Positions 34,613-44,968 of a stretch of 64,000 nt of DNA are shown piece after piece; position 1 is the stretch's first letter; each line of letters begins with the position of its first letter. The DNA is from Pseudomonas capeferrum (GTDB lineage: Bacteria; Pseudomonadota; Gammaproteobacteria; Pseudomonadales; Pseudomonadaceae). The stretch is from assembly GCF_013523055.1 (NCBI RefSeq), contig NZ_JAAMQM010000012.1, positions 124,001 through 188,000 on the forward strand. The letters run 5' to 3'. The notes under the pieces were generated by a model. It had not been told where the DNA came from and searched no databases. It saw only the letters and a list, made by a program, of their open reading frames with translations. Both the position numbers and the translations under genes were made by a program.

Positions 34613-37600
34613 CAGACTTTCTCCACATTGACCAGGAACGACTTGGATTCCGGGGTCTGCGTATTGCCATCACCCAGGAACGGCACCAAGGTGTTGGTCA
34701 GGTAGCCATGCCGCGTCTGACCGGTGAAGCCCCAGTGCAGGGGAATACCGACCTGATGCACGGTCTGGTTGTTGACCTGCAGCGGCCGAATCCGCTTGGT
34801 CACCACCGCCACTGCCTCGATGTGTCCGCGCTTGGAAGACACTCGCACGCGGTCTCCGGCGGCAATCCCTTTTTCCTTGGCCAGCACCTCCCCGATCTCG
34901 ATGAACTGCTCGGGCTGGGTAATGGCGTTCAGGCGGCAATGCTTGCTCCAGAAATGGAAGTGCTCGGTCAGCCGGTAGGTGGTCGCTGCGTAGGGGAAGT
35001 CCTTGGCCTGGCCGAGGGTTTCCCACACCGAGTCGAAAATGCGCCCGGCCGGATTGCTGATCGCCTTCTTGTTGTTCGGGTGCAGTGGGTTGATCCCGAT
35101 CGGCGTCTCGAAGGGTTCGTAGTGTTCCGGGAACGGGCCTTCGGCCATCTTGTCGATGGCAAAGAGCCGCGCCACGCCCTCAGGGTTCATGATGAACGGG
35201 TTCATACCCGCCTCCGGCGGTACATCGACCTTGAAATCGGGAACATCGGTACCGCCCCATGACTTGCCGTTCCACCACACCAGGCGCTTCTTCGGATCCC
35301 ACGGCTTGCCCTGTGGATCGGACGACGCACGGTTGTAGAGGATTCGTCTGTTCGCCGGCCAGGCCCAGGCCCAATTGGCGTTCTGCATCATGCCGAACGG
35401 GTCGCTGTTGTCCCGACGGGCCATCTGGTTGCCCTGCTCGGTCCAGCTACCGGCGAAGATCCAGCAACCGGAGGCAGTGCTGCCATCGTCCTTGAGCTGC
35501 CCGAACCCGGACAATTGCTGTCCCGCCTTGAGCATGACGCCCGCTGGATCGGTCTGGTCAGTCACGGCAATACCGTTGAGTTCCTTGGCCAGCTCTTCGG
35601 GCGAGGGCTCGCCCGCGACCTTGTACGGCCAGCTGATATTGAGCAGTGGCTCGGGATTGGCGCCACCTTCGGTCCGATAACGCTCGCGCAGGCGCAGGAA
35701 CAGCTCGCTCATGATGCGCGCGTCGGTGCGTGTCTCACCCGGGCCGTCGGCACCTTTCCAGTGCCATTGCAGCCATCGGCTGCTGTTGACCAGCGAACCG
35801 TCCTCCTCGGCGAAGCAGGTCGTGGGCAGACGGATGACTTCGGTCTGGATATCGGCACTGCTCACATCGTTGTAGGGACCGACATTGCGCCAGAACTCGG
35901 AGGTCTCGGTGGCCAGGGGATCCATGATGACCAGCCACTTCAGCTTGGCCAACGCGGCGCTGACACGGTTCTTGTCCGGGAGCGCGGCAATGGGGTTGAA
36001 CCCTTGGCACATGTAGCCGTTGACCTGGCCCTTGCCCATCATGTCGAACATCTTCAACACGTCGTAGGCAGGAATGTCGAGCTTGGGCAGCCAGTCGAAG
36101 CCCCAACGGTTTTCCGCCGTGGCGTTGGCCCCGAACCAGGACTTCATCAGGCTGACATGGAACTTGCCGTAGTTCTGCCAGTACGACAGCTGGCCGGGCC
36201 GCAGCGGCTTGGGCGCGCGCTTGGCGATGAAGGCGTCGTAGTCCTGTTCGGCATCGCCCGCCAGGGTCAGGTAGCCGGGCAGCGAGTTGGACAGCAGGCC
36301 GAGATCGGTCAGGCCCTGGATGTTGGAATGGCCGCGCAGCGCATTGACCCCGCCGCCGGGCATGCCGACGTTACCCAGGAGCAACTGCACCATCGCCGCG
36401 CTACGGATGATCTGGGCGCCGATGGAGTGCTGCGTCCAGCCCAGCGCATAGAGGATCGTCATGGTCTTGCCCGGCTGCGAGCAGGTGGCGATCTCCTCCC
36501 AGATCTTCAGCATGCTGTCCTGCGGCATGCCGCAGGTCATACTGGCGAGCTCCGGGGTATAGCGGCTGTAGTGCTGTTTCATCAGCTGATAGACGCAGCG
36601 CGGATCCTGCAGGGTCGAGTCGACCTTGGCAAAGCCGTCTTCGCCGATCTCGTAGCCCCAGCCGGACTTGTCGGTGTAGGTACGCTTGGACGCGTCATAG
36701 CCACTGAACAGGCCATCCTCGAAGCCAAAGTCCGCGTTGACGATGAACGACACGTCGGTGTAGTTGCGCACGTACTCGTGCTGAATCTTGTCGTTGCTCA
36801 GCAGGTAGTTGATCAGCCCGCCCATGAAGGCGATATCGCTACCAGTACGAATCGGCGCATAGAAATCCGCCACGGATGCGGTACGGGTAAACCTGGGGTC
36901 GACCACGATCAGCCGCGCCTTGTTGTGCGCCTTGGCTTCGGTCACCCACTTGAAGCCGCACGGATGCGCCTCAGCGGCATTGCCACCCATCACCAGGATC
37001 AGATTCGCGTTAGCGATATCGGTCCAGTGGTTGGTCATGGCTCCACGGCCGTACGTCGGGGCAAGACTTGCCACCGTCGGGCCATGTCAGACACGTGCTT
37101 GGTTGTCGAACCCCAGCATGCCTAACGAGCGGATGACCTTGTGGGTCAGGTAGCCTGCCTCGCTGGAAGCAGCGGATGCGGCGAGAAAACCGGTCGTGAG
37201 CCAGCGGTTGACTGTCTGCCCCTGGGCATTCTTCTCGATGAAGTTGGCATCGCGGTCCGCTTTCATCAGCTCGGCGACCCGGTCCAGCGCTTCTTCCCAG
37301 CCGATACGCGTCCACTCACTGCTGCCAGGCTTGCGCACCTGTGGATAAAGCAGGCGGTCGGGGCTGTGGATAAAGTCGAGCAACCCGGCGCCTTTCGGGC
37401 ACAGCGTGCCGCGATTGACAGGGTGGTCGGCATCGCCCTCGATATGAATGATGTTCTGCGAAACGTTCTTGCCCGCGTCGCCCTGGCTGTACATGATCAA
37501 GCCGCAGCCGACCGAACAGTAGGGGCAGGTATTTCGCGTTTCTTTGGTGTGCGCCAGCTTGAAGTGACGCACCTGTTCGGCAAAGGCAGGTGTCGGGGCC

Positions 37601-37677
37601 ATCCCCAACGCCGCCAGGCTCGAACCTCCAAGGCCGACTGCGGCAACCTTGAAGAACTGCCGACGGTTGAGATCCAT
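34612..37677 (-). CDS. fdoG: Formate dehydrogenase, selenocysteine-containing alpha subunit
   Basis: A 1021-residue molybdenum/tungsten-bis-MGD enzyme that oxidises formate to CO2. It starts with a Tat signal (RRQFFK near residue 4), then the [4Fe-4S] motif CPYCSVGCG. The TGA at 37087-37089 is in frame after NQARV and before [11 protein letters not shown], exactly where FdnG/FdoG carry selenocysteine, so residue 197 is Sec and the two open frames are one gene. The bis-MGD region continues to the ...[11 protein letters not shown] end. A full Sec machinery lies just downstream on the same strand. It is periplasmic with FdoH and FdoI. Confidence 0.97.
37055..37078 (-). promoter_or_regulatory. 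SECIS-like hairpin in fdoG mRNA
   Basis: About 10 bases downstream of the UGA the RNA can form C3-G22, G4-C21, G5-C20, then a bulged U, then G-C, G-C, C-G, A-U under a 5-base loop AGUCU containing GU. A bulged U and GU in the loop are what E. coli SelB recognises. Confidence 0.8.
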
Positions 37678-37768
37678 CGTGCACTCCTGATCAGGTGGTG
37701 GACGCTCGGGACGTTGCCGGCGTCTCTTGAACTCACGGTTGGCGACCGATTCGGGGTCACCAAGTACA

Positions 37769-37809
37769 ACTCTAGTCAGGATTTCGGAATTTGCGTTGAT
37801 TTGGGTCAA
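37769..37809 (-). promoter_or_regulatory. ANR/FNR-like box and -10 element of the fdo operon
   Basis: Read on the - strand, TTGACCCAAATCAA (37796-37809) matches TTGAT-N4-ATCAA with a single mismatch. A TAGAGT hexamer at 37769-37774 gives a start near 37762, about 40 bases from the box centre, the class II activator spacing. The fdoG ATG is about 85 bases further on. Predicted. Confidence 0.6.
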
Positions 37810-38002
37810 TGCGGGGATGGGGCGGGACTGGTGGGCTGATGGAAGGCGTTCGGCGATACGTTGGATCGGTACGGAGGTTGCGCTTGCTGGAGACTCAATC
37901 CAGGGAGGTGGCGTGTTCGCTCCGCGGGTATGCCTGAACGATCCGTTTGGCCTCGGCTAGCAAGGCCGACTTCCATGGCACCAAGCCCAACCGGAAACCA
38001 TC
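37810..38002. other. Spacer between the fdo promoter and the dead MFS gene
   Basis: Nothing coding is recognised here. Together with the promoter segment above it makes a gap of about 325 bases between fdoG and the MFS remnant. Confidence 0.5.
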
Positions 38003-39220
38003 ATGCGCAAGGATTACCTGGTCTTCTTCATTTCACTATTCCTTTCGGCCAGGGGATCAGATCCTCTTGTTCATCGTCCCCTTGATAGTGTTCCAGCGCA
38101 CAGGCAGCGCGGCTTGGGCGGGATTGGCATTTTTCGTCGAAGCACTTCCGCGCTTCCTCACCTTCCCCGTGTGCGGCGCCTTGTGCGACCGTGTTTCGCC
38201 CGTGCGCCTGCTGCACATCAGTCAGGCTTGGCGGGCGCTGGCGTGCCTTGTCGCGGTCGGCTTGCAACTATCGTTCGATAGCATTGCCTGGCTGGTAGCG
38301 CTTTCGGCCTTTGCGGGGTGTTGACCACTCAAGGCATCATGACCCGGGAAGTACTGATGCCGACCATCTTCCCCCAGTACAGCTACACCCGCACCCTCTC
38401 CTACTCGCAGATTGCCGACCAGACCGGCATGGTGCTCGGCCCGGTGCTGGCGGCCTTGCTGTTGGAAACCTGGGCCTGGCAGTGGATGGTACTGACCAGC
38501 GCGGGCATATTCCTGCTGGCGGATGTGGCAATGGTCGCCTGGCAGCGCTGGAGCGGGATCAAGACAGGGAGCGTTCGACAGCACGTTGGGCTGACGCAAT
38601 CGGTGGGTATTGCATTGGGACATATTCGTGCCCAAGCGCAACTGAAGAAGATCATCACCTTGGCCGTTGGAGTGAACCTGATCATTGGCGTCCCCCTTGC
38701 GACCTCCGCCGCGCTGGTGATCGGTGAACATGCTGCCGGCAAGGACGCCTATGCCACGCTACAGGTGGCGGGCGCCCTGGTCACTATCGCTATCCTGTTC
38801 TTCCTGGCCAGGGTGATTCTGCCGATCTGGCTAATGGGATGCGTTGCCTACCTGACGATCGCGGCAGGCGCACTCCTCAGCACCTGGAGCTCCGATCTTG
38901 TCGTGTATGTAGCGGGTTTCCTGCTCATCGTCGGCTTCGACAAGATGTTCAATGTGTACATGCGCAGTGTTCGCCAACGGGTGATCCCAGTGGCGGACTT
39001 TGGCAAGGCCGTAGGAGTGATCACTCTGCTCAACAATCTTTCATAACCCTTGGCGGGCATCCTGGTAGCGCTACTTGCCACGCCGCTGGGGGTGCGTGGG
39101 GTGATCCTGCTGTTGGCAGTGTTGACGCTGTTACTGGGAGGTATCGCGATGTGTTGTTCCCGGCGCGCAGAGAGCCATGCGAGTTGTCTTCGGTCGAGCG
39201 GCGATAGAGGCATCTTGTGA
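38003..39220 (+). pseudogene. MFS transporter remnant
   Basis: Major-facilitator-type membrane sequence broken three times. It starts MRKDYLVFFISLFLS, shifts frame near 38050-38060 to continue GDQILLFIVPLIVFQRTGSA, and shifts again near 38315-38320 to VLTTQGIMTREVLMPTIFPQ. A TAA at 39044-39046 then falls inside the last helices, after which the same frame continues PLAGILVALLATPLG to 39220. Rejoined, it would be about 405 residues, a normal MFS size. The substrate is unknown. Confidence 0.85.
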
Positions 39221-39291
39221 CGGGCCATGCCAGCTGAAAATCAGTCGGCCATTGGTTCTGGGAGACGATCAGTCGGATTTCTGCAGTACCC

Positions 39292-39325
39292 AGAAAAAGA
39301 GAACCCCCGCAGGGCGGGGGGCTCT
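39292..39325 (-). terminator. Rho-independent terminator after ssb
   Basis: On the - strand a GC-rich stem (AGAG..CCCCCGC / GCGGGGG..CTCT) is followed by TCTTTTTC. Confidence 0.8.
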
Positions 39326-39359
39326 GGCACGAACTTGAACTTAAAGCTCAAGCTACCGC

Positions 39360-39920
39360 TTAGAACGGAATATCGTCATCGAAGCTGTCGAAGTCAGCCG
39401 CCGGTTGCTGCTGGGCAGGCTGCTGCTGCGGTGCCTGGCGCTGAGGCGCCTGCTGTGGCCGTGGGGCTTGCTGGCGTGGAGCCGGGTTGCCCTGGTTGGC
39501 TTGGCCACCCTGGTAGTTGTTGCCACCACCCTGGTTGCCGCCTTGGTTGTACTGGTTGCCACCGTCCTGGTTCTGCGGACGGCCGCCGAGCAGCTGCATG
39601 GTGCCCTGCATGTCGACGATGATCTCAGTGGTATAACGCTTGATGCCGTCCTTTTCCCACTCGCGCGTTTGCAGCTTGCCTTCGATGTAGACCTGCGAAC
39701 CCTTGCGCAGGTACTCGCCAGCGATCTCGGCCACCTTGCCGAACATCGAGACACGGTGCCACTCGGTGCGCTCGACCTTCTGGCCGGTCTGCTTGTCGGT
39801 CCACTGCTCGCTGGTGGCCAGGCTCAAGTTGGTCACGGCGTTACCGTTGGGCAGGTAGCGGACTTCGGGATCCTGACCGCAGGTACCGACCAGAATGACT
39901 TTGTTAACCCCACGGGCCAT
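39360..39920 (-). CDS. ssb: Single-stranded DNA-binding protein
   Basis: A 186-residue SSB. The N-terminal OB-fold domain ([29 protein letters not shown] onward, to about residue 112) is followed by a Gln/Gly/Asn/Pro-rich disordered linker. The acidic tip [11 protein letters not shown] recruits repair and replication partners. The linker is longer and more Gln-rich than in E. coli, typical of pseudomonads. It follows the YajR-type MFS gene by 9 bp and so may be read from its promoter. Confidence 0.97.
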   Translation of the reverse strand: MARGVNKVILVGTCGQDPEVRYLPNGNAVTNLSLATSEQWTDKQTGQKVERTEWHRVSMFGKVAEIAGEYLRKGSQVYIEGKLQTREWEKDGIKRYTTEIIVDMQGTMQLLGGRPQNQDGGNQYNQGGNQGGGNNYQGGQANQGNPAPRQQAPRPQQAPQRQAPQQQPAQQQPAADFDSFDDDIPF

Positions 39921-39929
39921 AACGTTCTC

Positions 39930-41324
39930 CTAGGCTTCGCACGCCGATGAGGTCGGATTCACCAGACGCTCAAGGGTCGCACGGTCCAAAATTTTCGTAT
40001 CCAGTTTGATATAGATGGCGGCTTCTTCTGCCACCACCACGGCGTCGGTCACTCCAGGCACGGCCATGAGACGTTCGGTCAGCCCGGCTTCCCGGGACGC
40101 TTCCGGCGACAGCGGCATGCGCAGGCTGGTCACGTAGGGCGGCTCGTTCATACGCAGCGCAACGACCAACCAGATGGCACACAACAGCGCACAACCGAGA
40201 AACACCATGCTCAGGCCACCGTGCTGGAACAACCAGCCACCGATGATTCCTCCCAGGGCGGCACCAAGGAACTGGCTGGTGGAATAAACCCCCATTGCCG
40301 TCCCCTTGCCGCCGGCGGGCGACACCTTGCTGACCAGCGAAGGCAAGGATGCCTCCAGCAGGTTGAAGGCAGTAAAGAATATCACGGTGCCGGTCACCAG
40401 TCCGTGCAAGTTGTCAGCCCATTGCCAGAAGTACACCTCGGTGAGCGCCAGCACGGCGACCGCGCCGAACAACACACGCTTCATCTTGCGCTTTTTTTCG
40501 CCATAGATGATGAACGGGATCATTGCAAAAAATGAGATCAGCAAGGCCGTCAGGTAGACCCACCAGTGCTCTTCCTTGGGCAACCCTCCTCGCTCGACCA
40601 GCGCCAGGGGAAGCGCGACGAAGCTGGCCATCAGGATGGCATGAAGGATGAAGATCCCGGCATCCAGCCGCAGCAGGTCAGGGTGACGCAAGGTCGCGCC
40701 AAGCGCCTGGCGTGCCACGCCGGACTCGCGATGCTGCAAGACACTGTGACCGCTGGGCACGACGAAGGCGACCAGGGCGATACCGACCATCGCCAGGCCG
40801 GCAGTGGCCAGGAACAGCCCGGACAGCCCGAAGGCGCGAGTCAGCAATGGTCCGACGACCATGGCCACGGCGAACGACAGACCGATGCTCATGCCGATCA
40901 TGGCCATGGCCTTGGTCCGATGTTGCTCGCGGGTCAGGTCCGAGAGCAGTGCCATGACCGCCGCCGAGATAGCGCCCGCGCCCTGCAGGATTCTTCCGGC
41001 GATCACGCCCCAGATCGTATCGGCCTGGGACGCCAGTACACTGCCGAGCGCAAAGATCACCAGCCCGAGGTAGATCACCGGCCGACGTCCGATACGATCG
41101 GAGATCACTCCGAACGGAATTTGCAGGACGGCCTGGGTCAGGCCATAGGCGCCGATCGCCAGGCCGATCAATGCGGGCGTGGCGCCAGCCAGGTCCATGC
41201 CATAGGTGGCGAGCACCGGCAGGACCATGAACATGCCAAGCATGCGAAAGGCAAAGACCATGGCCAGGCCGCCTGCGGCACGGGTTTCGCTGCCGCTCAT
41301 GCGCTCATGGTGGGTGTCGTGCAT
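39930..41324 (-). CDS. MFS transporter with C-terminal ferredoxin-like domain (YajR type)
   Basis: A 464-residue protein with twelve membrane helices. The MFS loop motif [16 protein letters not shown] is after helix 2, and [28 protein letters not shown] is in the helix 4-5 region. After the last helix (near residue 395) comes a soluble tail of about 70 residues ([21 protein letters not shown]...) like the YAM domain of E. coli YajR. The substrate is unknown. It is divergent from uvrA, with a 129-bp gap. Confidence 0.88.
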   Translation of the reverse strand: MHDTHHERMSGSETRAAGGLAMVFAFRMLGMFMVLPVLATYGMDLAGATPALIGLAIGAYGLTQAVLQIPFGVISDRIGRRPVIYLGLVIFALGSVLASQADTIWGVIAGRILQGAGAISAAVMALLSDLTREQHRTKAMAMIGMSIGLSFAVAMVVGPLLTRAFGLSGLFLATAGLAMVGIALVAFVVPSGHSVLQHRESGVARQALGATLRHPDLLRLDAGIFILHAILMASFVALPLALVERGGLPKEEHWWVYLTALLISFFAMIPFIIYGEKKRKMKRVLFGAVAVLALTEVYFWQWADNLHGLVTGTVIFFTAFNLLEASLPSLVSKVSPAGGKGTAMGVYSTSQFLGAALGGIIGGWLFQHGGLSMVFLGCALLCAIWLVVALRMNEPPYVTSLRMPLSPEASREAGLTERLMAVPGVTDAVVVAEEAAIYIKLDTKILDRATLERLVNPTSSACEA

Positions 41325-41392
41325 GGATTAACCTCATGTGAACCGGCGTGGATTCTATCAGTCCGACAGCTTGACGGCATCTGCGCGACGCT

Positions 41393-41422
41393 TTGCCGCG
41401 TGATATCAGAGCGCCGTATACT
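41393..41422 (+). promoter_or_regulatory. Putative sigma70 promoter for uvrA
   Basis: TTGCCG (41393-41398) and TATACT (41417-41422) are 18 bases apart and lie 31 bases before the GTG start. I see no CTG-N10-CAG-type LexA box in the gap, so SOS control is not supported here. Confidence 0.45.
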
Positions 41423-41453
41423 TTGTTGTTTATGCCCGCCAAGCGAGGCCGCA

Positions 41454-44288
41454 GTGGACAAGATCCTGATTCGTGGGGCACGTACCCACAACCTGAAGAA
41501 CATCGACCTGACTCTGCCCCGGGACAAACTGATCGTGATCACCGGCCTGTCCGGCTCCGGCAAGTCCTCCCTGGCATTCGACACCCTGTATGCCGAAGGT
41601 CAGCGCCGCTATGTGGAATCGCTGTCGGCCTACGCTCGACAGTTCCTGTCGATGATGGAAAAGCCCGACGTCGATACCATCGAAGGTCTCTCGCCGGCAA
41701 TTTCCATCGAGCAGAAATCGACCTCTCACAACCCTCGCTCGACAGTCGGCACGATTACCGAGATCTACGACTACCTGCGTCTGCTTTACGCCCGCGTCGG
41801 TACGCCGCGGTGCCCGGACCATGATATTCCTCTGGAGGCACAGACCGTCAGCCAGATGGTCGACCTGGTCCTGGAACAACCCGAGGGCAAGCGACTCATG
41901 CTGCTGGCTCCGGTGATACGCGAGCGTAAAGGCGAGCATCTGGCGGTGTTCGATGAACTGCGCGCTCAAGGTTTTGTCCGGGCACGGGTCAACGGCAAGT
42001 TATACGAGATGGACGAGCTGCCCAAGCTCGACAAGCAGAAGAAGCACAGCATCGACGTGGTGGTGGATCGTTTCAAGGTCCGCGCCGATCTGCAGCAACG
42101 TCTGGCCGAGTCCTTCGAGACGGCTTTGAAGCTGGCTGATGGTATTGCCCTGGTCGTCCCAATGGACGACGAACCTGGCGAAGAGACGATCTTCTCCGCG
42201 CGCTTCGCCTGCCCCATCTGCGGTCATGCCATCAGCGAGCTCGAACCGAAGCTGTTTTCCTTCAACAACCCGGCTGGCGCCTGTCCCACCTGCGATGGCC
42301 TTGGCGTCAAGCAGTACTTCGACACCAAGCGTCTGGTGAATGCCGAGCTGACCCTGGCTGAAGGGGCGATCCGCGGCTGGGATCGACGAAACGTCTACTA
42401 CTTCCAGATGCTTGGCTCCTTGGCGAACCACTATGGTTTCAACCTGGACAAGCCTTTCGTGCAATTGCCCGCCGATCAGCAGAAAGTGATCCTGCAAGGC
42501 AGCGGCAAGCAGAACGTGGACTTCAAGTACCTCAACGACCGTGGCGATATCGTCAAGCGCTCGCACCCCTTCGAAGGGATCATTCCCAACCTTGAGCGGC
42601 GTTACCGCGAGACCGAGTCGGCCACAGTGCGCGAAGAATTGGCCAAGTTCCTCGGGACCCAGCCTTGCCCAGATTGCCGTGGCACGCGGCTGCGCCGGGA
42701 AGCACGCCATGTATGGGTAGGCGAGAAGACTCTCCCGGCGGTTACCAACCTGCCGATCGGTGATGCCAGCAACTACTTCAGCGATCTGACACTGACCGGT
42801 CGCCGTGGCGAAATCGCTGCGAAGATTCTCAAGGAGATCTGCGAGCGCCTGCAGTTCCTGGTCAACGTCGGCCTCGACTACCTGACCCTCGACCGCAGCG
42901 CTGAAACGCTCTCCGGCGGGGAAGCCCAGCGCATTCGCTTGGCCAGCCAGATCGGCGCGGGCCTTGTGGGGGTGATGTACATCCTCGATGAACCGTCCAT
43001 CGGCCTTCACCAGCGTGATAACGATCGTCTGCTGGGGACGCTGAATCATCTTCGCGATCTGGGCAATACGGTGATCGTGGTAGAGCACGACGAGGATGCT
43101 ATCCGCCTGGCGGACTACGTGGTCGATATCGGTCCTGGTGCCGGTGTGCACGGGGGGCAGATCGTCGCGGAAGGTACGCCACAGGAGGTCATGGATCACC
43201 CTGACTCGCTGACCGGACAATACCTGTCGGGCCGCAAGAAGATCGTCGTGCCGGCCGAGCGGACACCACGCGACAAGAAGCTGTCGCTCAAACTCAAGGG
43301 GGCTCGCGGCAACAATCTGCAGAATGTCGACCTGGAAATTCCGATCGGCCTGCTGACCTGTGTGACCGGCGTATCTGGATCGGGCAAGTCGACGCTGATC
43401 AACAACACCCTCTACCCGCTGGCGGCAACGGCGCTCAATGGCGCCACCAGCCTGGAGGCAGCCGCGCATGCCAGCATGGATGGCCTGCAGCACCTGGACA
43501 AGGTGGTCGATATCGACCAGAGCCCCATCGGACGAACGCCGCGCTCCAACCCCGCGACCTATACGGGGATCTTCACGCCTATCCGCGAACTTTTCGCGGG
43601 GGTACCGGAATCACGCTCGCGCGGCTATGGGCCAGGGCGCTTCTCGTTCAACGTCAAGGGCGGACGCTGCGAGGCTTGCCAGGGTGACGGCCTGATCAAG
43701 GTCGAAATGCACTTCCTGCCCGATATCTACGTGCCGTGCGACGTTTGCAAGAGCAAGCGCTACAACCGCGAGACGCTGGAGATCAAGTACAAGGGCAAGA
43801 ACATCCACGAAGTGCTGGAAATGACCATCGAGGATGCGCGAGGGTTCTTCGACGCGGTGCCCGCCTTGGCGCGCAAGCTGCAGACCCTGATGGATGTGGG
43901 CCTGTCCTACATCAAGCTCGGGCAGTCGGCTACCACGCTGTCGGGCGGCGAGGCGCAGCGGGTCAAGTTGTCGCGCGAGCTGTCCAAGCGCGATACCGGG
44001 AAGACTCTCTACATACTCGATGAGCCCACTACAGGGCTTCACTTCGCCGACATTCAGCAACTGCTCGATGTACTGCACCGCCTACGCGACCATGGCAACA
44101 CCGTGGTGGTGATCGAGCACAACCTGGACGTGATCAAGACCGCCGACTGGCTGGTCGACCTGGGGCCTGAAGGCGGCTCCAAGGGCGGACAGATCATTGC
44201 TTGCGGCACGCCAGAGCAACTGGCGAAAATGAAGCAGTCCTATACCGGCTATTACCTCAAGCCGTTGCTGGAACGAGACCGAGCCTGA
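41454..44288 (+). CDS. uvrA: Excinuclease ABC subunit A
   Basis: A 944-residue damage-recognition ATPase of nucleotide excision repair. Two ABC modules are visible: Walker [10 protein letters not shown] at residues 31-39 and [10 protein letters not shown] in the second half. ABC signatures LSGGEAQRI and LSGGEAQRV and zinc-finger cysteines (CPICGH, CPTCDG; CEACQG, CDVCKS) are present. It begins at a GTG (41454) preceded by GAGG, giving the standard [14 protein letters not shown] start. The upstream open frame from 40566 is antisense to the MFS gene and is rejected. Confidence 0.97.
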   Translation: MDKILIRGARTHNLKNIDLTLPRDKLIVITGLSGSGKSSLAFDTLYAEGQRRYVESLSAYARQFLSMMEKPDVDTIEGLSPAISIEQKSTSHNPRSTVGTITEIYDYLRLLYARVGTPRCPDHDIPLEAQTVSQMVDLVLEQPEGKRLMLLAPVIRERKGEHLAVFDELRAQGFVRARVNGKLYEMDELPKLDKQKKHSIDVVVDRFKVRADLQQRLAESFETALKLADGIALVVPMDDEPGEETIFSARFACPICGHAISELEPKLFSFNNPAGACPTCDGLGVKQYFDTKRLVNAELTLAEGAIRGWDRRNVYYFQMLGSLANHYGFNLDKPFVQLPADQQKVILQGSGKQNVDFKYLNDRGDIVKRSHPFEGIIPNLERRYRETESATVREELAKFLGTQPCPDCRGTRLRREARHVWVGEKTLPAVTNLPIGDASNYFSDLTLTGRRGEIAAKILKEICERLQFLVNVGLDYLTLDRSAETLSGGEAQRIRLASQIGAGLVGVMYILDEPSIGLHQRDNDRLLGTLNHLRDLGNTVIVVEHDEDAIRLADYVVDIGPGAGVHGGQIVAEGTPQEVMDHPDSLTGQYLSGRKKIVVPAERTPRDKKLSLKLKGARGNNLQNVDLEIPIGLLTCVTGVSGSGKSTLINNTLYPLAATALNGATSLEAAAHASMDGLQHLDKVVDIDQSPIGRTPRSNPATYTGIFTPIRELFAGVPESRSRGYGPGRFSFNVKGGRCEACQGDGLIKVEMHFLPDIYVPCDVCKSKRYNRETLEIKYKGKNIHEVLEMTIEDARGFFDAVPALARKLQTLMDVGLSYIKLGQSATTLSGGEAQRVKLSRELSKRDTGKTLYILDEPTTGLHFADIQQLLDVLHRLRDHGNTVVVIEHNLDVIKTADWLVDLGPEGGSKGGQIIACGTPEQLAKMKQSYTGYYLKPLLERDRA

Positions 44289-44296
44289 GCGTAATG

Positions 44297-44334
44297 AAAA
44301 GCCCCCGGTCACGCTGGTGACCGGGGGCTTTTTC
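44297..44334. terminator. Bidirectional terminator between uvrA and the ferritin gene
   Basis: A long perfect stem (AAAAGCCCCCGGTCAC / GTGACCGGGGGCTTTT) lies between two convergent genes. T-runs on both strands let it serve either. Confidence 0.85.
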
Positions 44335-44349
44335 ATGGACCAGGATGCC

Positions 44350-44814
44350 TTACATCTGCGATTGCAGGTAATTCCCCAAGCCGATCGAGTCGATCAGGCC
44401 CTGCTGCTTTTCAAGCCAGTAGGTGTGATCTTCCTCGGTATCCGCCAACTGTGCACGCAGGATGTCGCGGCTGATGAAATCCTTGTGCAGCTCGCACAAC
44501 TCGATTCCCTTGCACAGCGCCGCGCGCACCTTGTACTCCAGGCGCAGGTCGGAAGCAATCATCTCAGGGACCGTGGTACCCACGTCCAAGTCGTCGGGAC
44601 GCATGCGTGGCGTGCCTTCGAGCATGAGGATACGACGCATCAGGGCATCGGCGTGTTGCGCCTCCTCTTCCATCTCGTGATTGATACGCTCATAGAGTTT
44701 GGACAGGCCCCAGTCTTCGTACATACGCGAATGGATGAAGTACTGGTCGCGCGCCGCCAGTTCGCCCGTGAGCAACGTGTTGAGGTAGTCGATGACGTCC
44801 GGGTGACCTTGCAT
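44350..44814 (-). CDS. ftnA: Bacterioferritin-like ferritin lacking the heme Met
   Basis: A 154-residue iron-storage protein of the bacterioferritin family. The ferroxidase ligands Glu18, Glu51 and His54 are present, with the later Glu/His in [14 protein letters not shown]. At position 52, where heme-binding bacterioferritins have the axial Met, this protein has Ala (EEAQHAD). It therefore resembles the pseudomonad FtnA (formerly called BfrA), which lies next to katA in P. aeruginosa, rather than true BfrB. It stores iron and, by context, is linked to peroxide defence. Confidence 0.9.
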   Translation of the reverse strand: MQGHPDVIDYLNTLLTGELAARDQYFIHSRMYEDWGLSKLYERINHEMEEEAQHADALMRRILMLEGTPRMRPDDLDVGTTVPEMIASDLRLEYKVRAALCKGIELCELHKDFISRDILRAQLADTEEDHTYWLEKQQGLIDSIGLGNYLQSQM

Positions 44815-44910
44815 TGCCCTGCTTCTCCCTAGGTGAAAGCCATAGTGTGAACCAGGATGGTCGCGAGGTCACGGCAAACTGCGCAATAAATGACAAAAAA
44901 CGCTGCAAAC

Positions 44911-44929
44911 GGTAGTGATATTCATTGAA
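44911..44929 (-). promoter_or_regulatory. Weak Fur-like motif upstream of ftnA
   Basis: On the - strand, TTCAATGAATATCACTACC matches the 19-bp Fur consensus at 12 positions. It overlaps the end of the katA terminator. Low confidence. Confidence 0.25.
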
Positions 44930-44954
44930 AACCGCCCGGATGCGGGCGGTTCTC
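44926..44954 (-). terminator. Rho-independent terminator after katA
   Basis: On the - strand a stem AACCGCCCG / CGGGCGGTT is followed by TTTC. Confidence 0.75.
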
Positions 44955-44968
44955 CTTATCACTTCGAC

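Noticed and set aside
37087..37089. TGA in fdoG as a nonsense mutation
   Set aside because: Its position equals the Sec codon of homologues, a SECIS-like hairpin follows, and selA, selB and selC are adjacent.
40566..41453. N-terminal extension of uvrA
   Set aside because: The extension lies on top of the MFS gene, and the protein after the GTG at 41454 already has normal length.
41325..41453. LexA box in the uvrA promoter
   Set aside because: No CTG-N10-CAG palindrome is present in the gap.
42000..43493. 497-codon frame antisense to uvrA
   Set aside because: Shadow of a strongly conserved gene; no start signal or domain.
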